Shown piece after piece: positions 1 through 5,223 of a stretch of 8,961 nucleotides of DNA. Location: contig SKPS01000319.1 in assembly GCA_007119395.1 (NCBI GenBank), positions 1 through 8,961 on the forward strand, given 5' to 3'. The notes under the pieces are model-generated. The model had not been told where the DNA came from. It worked only from the letters and a program-made list of their open reading frames with translations, and did no database searches. The position numbers and the translations under genes are program-made. Source of the stretch: Lentimicrobiaceae bacterium (GTDB lineage Bacteria; Bacteroidota; Bacteroidia; Bacteroidales; SKPS01). Position 1 is the first letter of the stretch, and each line of letters begins with the position of its first letter.

Positions 1-1
1 C

Positions 2-589
2 AGATACTACTTTGCACACTACAGCCACGACAACCAGTGGCTCGACTACTACTGCTTTGATGCAGGTAAAGAGATAACCCGAATGGTGGAGAGTGCATAT
101 AATCCTTTGGGGCTTAAGCTTAGAGAGACAAGGTATATCTTTGAAGAGGATGAGTTTGACCGGAGATTCGCCGATATGGCCTTCTTCGCTCCGGTCTATG
201 CCCCCATCTTCTCGTACCAACACAACGTGGTGATCTTCAACTTTGGTGAAGGGAGGTTGATGTTCTTCGATTCATCGCACCACCTGGTGCACGAAGCGAA
301 AATGTCGTTTCATACAGATCGGCGGTTTACCAATAAGCTCTTAAAAGACCATGTCAAAGAGAAGTTCTATGTCGTTTTTGAAGAGAGAGGTATCATCACA
401 CTGCATGAGCTCGATCCGGTTTCCGGTAAACTGGTGGATGCTGTTGCCATACCTTCATTTCTTTTCATTGAAAACATCACGGTGCACAATGCACGGGTCT
501 ATTTTCTCTACAATGAGGATAACTTCTTCGAATACAAGAAACTGTTTGTAATGGATATGCCACGTTCAGAGGTGGCGGCAGATAAATGA
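2..589 (+). CDS. C-terminal part of an unrecognised protein (5' end outside the window)
   Basis: The reading frame is open from base 2 to the TGA at 587-589, so the visible 195 codons are the C-terminal part of a longer gene. An in-frame ATG at 83 is internal: the codons before it read as normal protein (RYYFAHYSHDNQWLDYY), with no stop. The visible part is rich in aromatic residues and alternates short beta-like stretches (VVIFNFG, RLMFFDS, FYVVFEERG, RVYFLYN) with turns. This resembles the strand rhythm of the 6-bladed beta-propeller proteins common in Bacteroidota, but I see no diagnostic motif and do not assign a family. Typical members of that group are lipoproteins or secreted proteins; the N-terminus that would show this is missing. 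A hairpin terminator sits directly over the stop codon, so this is the last gene of its transcript. Confidence 0.75.
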   Translation, partial: RYYFAHYSHDNQWLDYYCFDAGKEITRMVESAYNPLGLKLRETRYIFEEDEFDRRFADMAFFAPVYAPIFSYQHNVVIFNFGEGRLMFFDSSHHLVHEAKMSFHTDRRFTNKLLKDHVKEKFYVVFEERGIITLHELDPVSGKLVDAVAIPSFLFIENITVHNARVYFLYNEDNFFEYKKLFVMDMPRSEVAADK

Positions 590-608
590 GCCGCCACTTC
601 CCCTTTTA
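569..608 (+). terminator. Intrinsic terminator of the left-edge gene, with the stop codon in its loop
   Basis: The stem pairs 569-579 with 590-600: an 8-bp perfect core GTGGCGGC/GCCGCCAC plus three outer pairs, one of them G-T. The 10-nt loop (580-589) contains the TGA stop at 587-589. A pyrimidine-rich tail with four T residues (604-607) follows. The U-tract is short and interrupted by C residues, so efficiency is uncertain. The stem is clear and in the right place, between this gene and a separate downstream promoter. Confidence 0.6.
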
Positions 609-632
609 TACTGCAGGGTTAAGAAAAACGTG

Positions 633-640
633 TATCTTTG
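633..640 (+). promoter_or_regulatory. Bacteroidota-type -7 promoter element for the WGR-like lipoprotein gene
   Basis: TATCTTTG fits the TAnnTTTG -7 consensus of the Bacteroidota primary sigma factor and lies 27 bp before the ATG at 668. No good TTTG -33 box is present at the usual spacing; the nearest T-run (604-607) is about 25 bp upstream. The expected transcription start is near 647, giving a leader of about 20 nt. Confidence 0.5.
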
Positions 641-667
641 ACGGGTTAACAGTAATGTTTTCAAACC

Positions 668-1318
668 ATGAAACGAATCGCTGAATTGTTCGCAGTGTGC
701 TGCGTAGTATTTTTCTTTGCAGGATGTCGGCAACCATCTGTAACCCCCGACGATGTGGATGTGCTCAATGATGTTGGGCTCATCTCTGTTGAGATGTACC
801 ATACAGGTGGTAATGACATAAGATTTTGGAGGGTGCGTGAGATGCCGGGCCGAAGCACCCTGGTGGTTCAGGAAGGGGTGCTGGGTGTCAGTACACGCAG
901 CTATGAACTGTTCGAACAAACACAAGAAGACCTGGAGCGTGTTGCGAAGGAACAGGTAGCAGAAAAACTCAACGAAGGGTATAAAGTCTACGGCCCCGAA
1001 GCATACAGCCAGCTCATTCTACAGATAGAGCTGTCGGAATGGGGTGATCCCGACGACATTGAGAAACTGATCATGGTGGAAGAGTTGCTCAATGAATACA
1101 TGTTGAATTCCGGAAACGGAAAGTGCCTTGGTAGCGACGCAGGTGCCAAAATCAGTTTCTTTATCACCGCTTTCTCAGCAGAAATTGCTGTGAACACCAT
1201 CCTTGAAATGTTTAGCAAAGAGGGCTATCATTACAATCCTGTTATCATCCTCGAAAAAGGGAGCGAAGTACAGGTGTTGCATCCGGAAAACTTCCAGGGA
1301 GATATCTCTTTGATCTAG
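668..1318 (+). CDS. Lipoprotein with a degenerate WGR-like domain
   Basis: The 216-aa product starts with Lys-Arg, a hydrophobic segment (residues 6-18) and the lipobox FAGC, so Cys20 is the predicted lipid-modified residue and the protein is expected at the cell envelope. Residues 37-107 follow the outline of a WGR domain: an N-terminal strand, a central turn EGVLG where the family usually has WGRIG, a helix, and an ending AEKLNEGY that resembles the family's conserved K-x-x-GY. The signature W and R are replaced. In known proteins (PARPs, MolR-like proteins) WGR domains are nuclear or cytoplasmic and bind nucleic acid, so an exported version would do something else. Residues 135-216 form a second alpha/beta segment with hydrophobic strands (KISFFITAF, PVIILEK) that I do not recognise. 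The gene has its own -7 element and ends 3 bp from a convergent gene. The lipoprotein call is firm; the WGR assignment is by pattern only. Confidence 0.8.
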   Translation: MKRIAELFAVCCVVFFFAGCRQPSVTPDDVDVLNDVGLISVEMYHTGGNDIRFWRVREMPGRSTLVVQEGVLGVSTRSYELFEQTQEDLERVAKEQVAEKLNEGYKVYGPEAYSQLILQIELSEWGDPDDIEKLIMVEELLNEYMLNSGNGKCLGSDAGAKISFFITAFSAEIAVNTILEMFSKEGYHYNPVIILEKGSEVQVLHPENFQGDISLI

Positions 1319-1321
1319 TCG

Positions 1322-1870
1322 TTAGTCCTGCTTCTTGCCGGCTCCCACAAAATAGTGCTTCCTTTCAGAAAACAGAATATTGAAGCTTGTCAGACTTCCG
1401 TAAATACGTGTGACGTATTGCTGGAGGTTCACTTTCTCTTCGTCGGTCAATACCGAATGGCTATTGATTTGTTGCTCCATCACCCTGAGCCGGTCACGGA
1501 GCATCACGATTTTGTGAAAGAAGGTCTCAATCGGAATCTCCTTGGGTTTCAGTTCAGGATTGGCAGGTTGCAACAAAAGGGTTCCCCCCACCCACTTGTC
1601 GCCAAGGGGCACAGTCTCCTGCAAGGCACCATGACGATCCAACACTGCTTCAATCGCCTCGATCAAAAGATCCGTGTCAAGAACGGTGGCTCCTGATTCC
1701 TCCGGTTCACCCTCCTCCAATACAGTGGCCTGAAAACGTTGTTTGTTGAACATCAGCTTGCCACCCCGCTCAAACAACACCTCGTACTGTGTCAGCGTAA
1801 CGTCTGTAATGATTCCATGACCATATTTCTCATGGTCAACACGTGTCCCTTTTGTTAACTCTCGTTCCAT
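1322..1870 (-). CDS. Conserved-looking protein with an N-terminal Tudor/SH3-like barrel and a helical C-terminus
   Basis: This 182-aa protein has no signal peptide and is probably cytoplasmic. Residues 7-50 (TKGTRVDHEKYGHGIITDV, then YEVLFERGGKLMF) match the form of the small beta-barrel at the C-terminus of UvrD/PcrA-type helicases: G-x-x-V-x-H-x-x-Y/F-G-x-G-x-I followed by a V-x-F strand. In PcrA that module contacts RNA polymerase, so a nucleic-acid or polymerase-associated role is conceivable but unproven. An acidic linker (51-60) follows, then a helix (66-80), a GDKWVGG turn (90-96), and two long amphipathic helices at about 115-137 and 142-168. I do not recognise a named family for the C-terminal half. 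The ATG at 1870 is the first in the frame after the divergent intergenic region. The stop faces the lipoprotein gene's stop with 3 bp between them. Confidence 0.75.
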   Translation of the reverse strand: MERELTKGTRVDHEKYGHGIITDVTLTQYEVLFERGGKLMFNKQRFQATVLEEGEPEESGATVLDTDLLIEAIEAVLDRHGALQETVPLGDKWVGGTLLLQPANPELKPKEIPIETFFHKIVMLRDRLRVMEQQINSHSVLTDEEKVNLQQYVTRIYGSLTSFNILFSERKHYFVGAGKKQD

Positions 1871-1889
1871 GGTATGTGTGGTTTCAAAA

Positions 1890-1921
1890 TTTCAGCGCTA
1901 AAATAAGAAAATCTATCTTTG
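1890..1921 (+). promoter_or_regulatory. Promoter of the WbqC-family gene
   Basis: The -7 element TATCTTTG occupies 1914-1921. A -33-like TTTC (1890-1893) lies 20 bp upstream, close to the Bacteroidota TTTG-N19-TAnnTTTG arrangement. Predicted transcription start is near 1928, leaving a leader of about 16 nt before the ATG at 1944. It overlaps the weaker divergent -7 candidate on the other strand. Confidence 0.55.
1898..1905 (-). promoter_or_regulatory. Possible weak -7 element for the Tudor-like gene
   Basis: On the minus strand this reads TATTTTAG, one mismatch from TAnnTTTG, and lies 27 bp before the start codon at 1870. A TTTG on the same strand sits about 23 bp further upstream, which is longer than the preferred spacing. 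It is offered because the gene is divergent from its neighbour and needs its own promoter. Confidence 0.25.
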
Positions 1922-1943
1922 CCACCCACAAATCAATCCCTTC

Positions 1944-2624
1944 ATGATACAACCCGGCAAGCCGCTGCTCTTTTCCATCGCTCTGTTCCCCCCGGTCGAC
2001 TATATGGCGCTGATGCTGTTTGGAGGTGAGGTGGTGCTGGAAGCCCATGAAAACTATCAAAAGCAGTCGTATCGTAACCGGTATGTTGTGCAGGGCCCCA
2101 ACGGGCATCAGCAACTGGTGGTGCCGGTCAGTAAAGAGAAAAGCGGTGCAGTACCCGTTACCGAAGTGAACATCTCTGCAACAGAGAACTGGCGGCAAAT
2201 ACACAAACGCACCCTCCAGACAGCCTATCGGAAATCACCATGGTATATTCACTACGGCGAACAAATCGAAACGATCATCAACAACCCGGCAAAAACACTG
2301 TGGGACTTTGCCAGCCACGCCCTTAAAATGGTATCAGCCTTGCTCGGCCATCAATTGACGTACGAATTATCGGATCGTTATATCCCTTCACCAGAGAATC
2401 ATGTGGATGTCAGAGAACTCTTCCATCCCAAAAAACAAAAAGTGCAATTCCATATCAAGCCTACAGAAAACACATATTACCAGGTGTTTGAAGAAAAGCA
2501 CGGGTTTATGCACAATCTGAGTGTTGTGGACCTGCTCTTCAATGAAGGTCCCTTGGCTTACAACTGGCTGAAAGCCCGATACCAGGAGATGGTACAGAAT
2601 AACACGCTGCCCCGATCTTCGTGA
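1944..2624 (+). CDS. WbqC-family protein
   Basis: The 226-aa protein matches the WbqC family (also called the WbqC-like protein family) by several features: an N-terminal strand ending in a PP-x-x-Y turn (FSIALFPPVDYMALM, residues 10-24), the block ENYQKQSYRNRY (36-47), the strand QQLVVPVS (56-63), ENWRQIHKRTLQTAYRKSPWY (81-101), and a C-terminal NLSVVDLLFNEGP (191-203). These proteins are encoded in O-antigen and other surface-glycan loci and widely in Bacteroidota. Their enzymatic role is not firmly known; WbqC has been linked to aminotransfer or modification of nucleotide sugars. No signal peptide is present, so a cytoplasmic location is expected. The N-terminus carries about eight residues before the usual first strand; no better in-frame ATG exists near it. 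No clear terminator follows the stop. The family call is strong, the function is not. Confidence 0.85.
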   Translation: MIQPGKPLLFSIALFPPVDYMALMLFGGEVVLEAHENYQKQSYRNRYVVQGPNGHQQLVVPVSKEKSGAVPVTEVNISATENWRQIHKRTLQTAYRKSPWYIHYGEQIETIINNPAKTLWDFASHALKMVSALLGHQLTYELSDRYIPSPENHVDVRELFHPKKQKVQFHIKPTENTYYQVFEEKHGFMHNLSVVDLLFNEGPLAYNWLKARYQEMVQNNTLPRSS

Positions 2625-2720
2625 TATATGATGCCGGTTTAGGCTGGGCCATGCATAAAGAATGAGGAGTACACTGTAAATCAAAAATCTGCGTAAATCC
2701 CCGTAATCATTAGTAAAATG

Positions 2721-2762
2721 GCTGTTGGCCGTTGGCTGTTGGCTATTAGCTATTAGCTTTCA
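2721..2762. repeat. Degenerate 7-bp tandem repeat, six units
   Basis: Units of seven bases follow one another without gaps: GCTGTTG, GCCGTTG, GCTGTTG, GCTATTA, GCTATTA, then a decayed GCTTTCA. Each unit starts with GC and differs by one to three bases, so the array is ordered but not identical. Confidence 0.85.
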
Positions 2763-2776
2763 CTAACGGGTTATAT

Positions 2777-2954
2777 TTCCCGCAGAAATACGGTGAAATT
2801 ACGCTGATATGCGCAGAAAGAACTTTGTTCACAGAAATAGCAGAGTTAGTCTCAATGATCATAAAAATACACGAAGCCGCACTACTCTTTGCAACGCGTG
2901 TGAAGTCAGGATTTCATCGCCTTTCTGCTTAGTTTTTGCGCCTTTCAGCGGGAA
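2777..2954. repeat. Inverted pair of degenerate decamer arrays bounded by TTCCCGC/GCGGGAA
   Basis: The left arm (2780-2819) has four 10-bp units: CCGCAGAAAT, ACGGTGAAAT, TACGCTGATA, TGCGCAGAAA. The right arm (2912-2952) reads, in the reverse orientation, CCCGCTGAAA, GGCGCAAAAA, CTAAGCAGAAA and GGCGATGAAA. Both arms fit a loose CGC(A/T)GAAA consensus in opposite directions. The outer ends are a perfect 7-bp inverted repeat (2777-2783 and 2948-2954). About 92 bp lie between the arms. No coding frame is involved. Confidence 0.6.
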
Positions 2955-3136
2955 CTAAAAAAAACCTGGGTCCCCAAAAAAGACCGATATATGGCTCTAT
3001 AAAGGCTTTGCATACATTACCCAAATGGTCGTGCCTCGACCTTATCCTCATAAAAAGCACACAACATAGCTCAGCACCTCAAAAAAAAGAAACTGCCGTT
3101 ATGAGCGTTTTTTTCCTCCGGAATAAAAATACCCAC

Positions 3137-3144
3137 TATATTTG
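3137..3144 (+). promoter_or_regulatory. -7 promoter element of the NlpC/P60 peptidase gene
   Basis: TATATTTG is an exact match to TAnnTTTG, placed 18 bp before the ATG at 3163. The -33 position holds only a T-run (3108-3114). A transcription start near 3151 would leave a leader of about 12 nt. This also argues against the longer frame beginning with TTG at 3142, since that codon lies inside the -7 element. Confidence 0.55.
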
Positions 3145-3162
3145 TCGAAACTATTTTTTTCT

Positions 3163-3939
3163 ATGTTTGGTATTGTACATGTTCCCCTGGCCCCTTTAAG
3201 AGAAGCTCCTTCAGCCGGTGCAGTCATGATCAGTCAATTGATTGCCGGAGAGATGGTTGAGATATTGGACGCAGAGCACTCCCTGTTTTTGGTGATGAAC
3301 AGGTATGATGGTCTCAAAGGTTGGGTAGATCCACGCATGGTGGAGGTTTTGCTTGAAGGACAGGATAACAAAATAGACAAATCGGTATTGGGAATCGTGC
3401 CGGCACCGTTGCTATGTGCCAAAGACCAGTATGGTCGCTCCTTTTATTTACCGGGTGGTTCCAGAATCTATTCCCACGGCTCATCCGTGGCAGTGGCACC
3501 TTGCAGAAACCTTGAGAAAGAGGTGGTAAAAGAACTTGCTCAGCCCAAATTCAAGCATCATGAGCAACTGATTCGCACTGCCATGGCCTACAACGGAGCC
3601 CCCTTCCTCCCCGGAGGAAAGTCTGTCTTTGGGATCGACTGCGCCGGTCTTGTGCAGATAGTGTGTCAACTCAACGGTCTTGAAATGCCCAGGGGTATCA
3701 AACAGCAACTGGAGGTTGGTGAGGTGGTGGGTCACATTGAAGAGGCCCGGTCCGGAGACCTCGCCTTCTTTGAAGACACAGACGGAAACATCGTGCACAA
3801 CGGCTGGCTGATGGACGGCAGCAGGGTGGTGCATTCCGATGGAGAAGTGAGGGTGGATATGCTTGACCATGAAGGCATTTTCAACAAACAAACGCGACAG
3901 TATTCACATAAGCTAAAGGTGATCAAACGTATTGTATAA
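3163..3939 (+). CDS. SH3-like plus NlpC/P60 cysteine peptidase (gamma-D-glutamyl-diamino acid endopeptidase type)
   Basis: The 258-aa protein (from the ATG at 3163) has an N-terminal SH3-like region: residues 1-60, with PLREAPS, GEMVEIL and YDGLKGWVD. A second barrel-like segment covers about 75-115. The C-terminal NlpC/P60 domain spans about 130-250. The catalytic triad is visible: Cys160 in FGIDCAGLVQ, His212 in VHNGWL, and His224 in VVHSDG. The Cys-His and His-His distances (52 and 12) agree with those recalled for E. coli Spr. NlpC/P60 enzymes of this build cut between D-Glu and the diamino acid of murein stem peptides. No signal peptide or lipobox is seen at the chosen start, so it may act on recycled peptides in the cytoplasm, like dipeptidyl-peptidase VI. 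The lipoprotein gene 51 bp downstream may be co-transcribed, as no promoter is seen between them. Confidence 0.88.
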   Translation: MFGIVHVPLAPLREAPSAGAVMISQLIAGEMVEILDAEHSLFLVMNRYDGLKGWVDPRMVEVLLEGQDNKIDKSVLGIVPAPLLCAKDQYGRSFYLPGGSRIYSHGSSVAVAPCRNLEKEVVKELAQPKFKHHEQLIRTAMAYNGAPFLPGGKSVFGIDCAGLVQIVCQLNGLEMPRGIKQQLEVGEVVGHIEEARSGDLAFFEDTDGNIVHNGWLMDGSRVVHSDGEVRVDMLDHEGIFNKQTRQYSHKLKVIKRIV

Positions 3940-3990
3940 GAAAACACAAATCCGGAGCACAGAAACAAAACCCCATAAACCAAACGAATC

Positions 3991-4476
3991 ATGAAAAAAA
4001 GCATCGTTTTTATCATGTCACTGACCTTTTTGCTGGCTGGCATACAACCTGCCTGCAAGAAGTCTGATCCTACGAAAGTAGCCATTAAAAGCTTCACCGT
4101 GCAGCAAATACCTATGGTGCGACCTGACGGCACCTCATGGGAGGATTTCCCTATGATTGAGGGCGGCCCCGATGTCTATTGGGTGTTGACCGATGAGAAC
4201 GATTCGGTTTTTTATGGAGATAGAAATATTCGGTTTGACAGGGTAACCAAAGACCACCTGCCGCTGGTACGGGTTGTGTCACCACCCCTGGTGCTGACTT
4301 CGCTCAGTCGCAATTATTACCTCAAGATCTACGACTGGGATCTTATCGGGGGTGACGACCTGATGGCCACCATGGGCCCTTTCAGCTTTTCCAAATACAG
4401 CAAGGATAAGCCCGGAAATATGACCCTTTCGGGTGACAGCGCCATTGTTATTATGGAACTCGATTGGCGGGATTAG
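3991..4476 (+). CDS. Small lipoprotein with a C2-like acidic motif
   Basis: The 161-aa product has Lys-Lys, a hydrophobic stretch (residues 5-18) and Cys22 in QPAC followed by KKSD, which fits the relaxed lipobox seen in Bacteroidota. The mature part begins with a strand (VAIKSFTVQQIP) and has DGTSWEDFP and GGPDVYWVL. It then has YLKIYDWDLIGGDDLMATMGP, with Asp115, Asp117, Asp122 and Asp123. The D-x-D followed by D-D-x-(M/I)-G resembles the calcium-binding loop of C2 domains (Y-D-x-D-x-x-x-x-D-D), and the length of the mature protein suits one such beta-sandwich. Calcium binding is an inference. It follows the NlpC/P60 gene by 51 bp with no evident promoter. Its last 26 bp overlap the end of aroE on the other strand. 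Confidence 0.75.
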   Translation: MKKSIVFIMSLTFLLAGIQPACKKSDPTKVAIKSFTVQQIPMVRPDGTSWEDFPMIEGGPDVYWVLTDENDSVFYGDRNIRFDRVTKDHLPLVRVVSPPLVLTSLSRNYYLKIYDWDLIGGDDLMATMGPFSFSKYSKDKPGNMTLSGDSAIVIMELDWRD

Positions 4477-5221
4477 ATTTTCTTTCGGTCTCGTTCCAAA
4501 TCTCCCACGATCTGTCAGCTTGCCTGTAGAGCATCGGCAGCCCGTTCAGGGTGAAACACCCTTGTGCATCGCCCCGTTTCATAAACATTGTCTTTTCCGG
4601 ATTGTAGATCAGATCGATCAGGATCTCCTCACCCGAGAGCAGGTGGTAGGGCAGGGGAGGGCAATGCGCTGTATCGGGGTGCATGCCCAGGGGTGTGGTG
4701 TTGACAATAAGGGGATGATGGCGAAGCACTTCCGGCGTGATCGATCCGTAATCGATCTGCTGTTTGCCTGATGGGGTGCGCGAAACAGACAGAAAGGGTA
4801 TCCTGAACTGCTCCAGCACATGGCATACGGCTGAGGCAGCACCACCGGTACCCAGCACCAAGGCACCCGACACCCTGCGATGAGCCGGCACCATCGACAG
4901 AAGGTGACGAAAGCCCTCCGCATCCGTGTTGTGCGCCTTTAGCCTGCCCCCTTGTATCACGATGCAGTTCGCGGCCCCGATCGCCGCCACCTCCTCTGCC
5001 GCCTCAGTACAGTACTGAAGAACCTCCCTCTTGAAAGGGATGGTGACGTTAAACCCCTCCAGGCCCGGCTGCGACAACACCTTCCGCATCACCTCATGCA
5101 GGGTTTCTCCTTCAAAAGTGAGGTAGCAGGCCTCAATGCCCGCCCGACGAAAAAAATCTTCGAAATACCCGGGTGAAAACGAGTGAGAGAGACGCTGTCC
5201 GATGATTCCAAAATACCGCAT
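4451..5221 (-). CDS. aroE: Shikimate dehydrogenase (NADP+)
   Basis: AroE reduces 3-dehydroshikimate to shikimate with NADPH, the fourth step of aromatic amino acid precursor synthesis, in the cytoplasm. The 256-aa product has the family's motifs in order: SHSFSP (12-17, shikimate binding), NVTIPFK with catalytic Lys64, AANC with Asn85, HNTDAEGF with catalytic Asp100, the dinucleotide-binding loop GTGGAAS (124-130), the NADP-type SRTPS (147-151), NTTPLGM (174-180), and NGLPMLYRQA (226-235). The frame stays open 61 codons upstream into the DUF368 gene, but Met at 5219-5221 fits the family start MRYFGIIG. This ATG lies 2 bp after the DUF368 stop, so translational coupling is likely. A polar tail of about 13 residues after SWEIW is probably dispensable; its DNA overlaps the convergent lipoprotein gene. 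Confidence 0.95.
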   Translation of the reverse strand: MRYFGIIGQRLSHSFSPGYFEDFFRRAGIEACYLTFEGETLHEVMRKVLSQPGLEGFNVTIPFKREVLQYCTEAAEEVAAIGAANCIVIQGGRLKAHNTDAEGFRHLLSMVPAHRRVSGALVLGTGGAASAVCHVLEQFRIPFLSVSRTPSGKQQIDYGSITPEVLRHHPLIVNTTPLGMHPDTAHCPPLPYHLLSGEEILIDLIYNPEKTMFMKRGDAQGCFTLNGLPMLYRQADRSWEIWNETERKSNPANRVP

Positions 5222-5223
5222 AA

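Larger units (their letters stand above)
2625..3136. other. Non-coding stretch made of short degenerate repeats
   Basis: No convincing gene is present between the WbqC-family gene and the NlpC/P60 promoter. A frame open over 2936-3199 lacks codon character and overlaps both the repeat arm and the promoter. From left to right the stretch holds GTAAATC motifs (2676-2709), a heptamer array (2721-2762), two inverted decamer blocks (2780-2819 and 2912-2952) around about 90 bp of unassigned sequence, then A/T-rich DNA with homopolymer runs at 2957-3118 in which I see nothing further. Confidence 0.7.

Noticed and set aside
2721..2762. CRISPR array
   Set aside because: Units are 7 bp, contiguous and degenerate, with no spacers and no cas genes.
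2777..2954. Insertion sequence
   Set aside because: The inverted ends are only 7 bp perfect, there is no transposase frame, and no target-site duplication was seen.
3083..3115. A/U-rich hairpin before the NlpC/P60 promoter
   Set aside because: The stem is almost only A-T pairs between homopolymer runs with a 13-nt loop, which is likely by chance in such sequence.
2936..3199. 87-codon plus-strand frame before the NlpC/P60 gene
   Set aside because: It begins inside the decamer repeat arm, crosses A/T homopolymers and overlaps the promoter and start of the peptidase gene.
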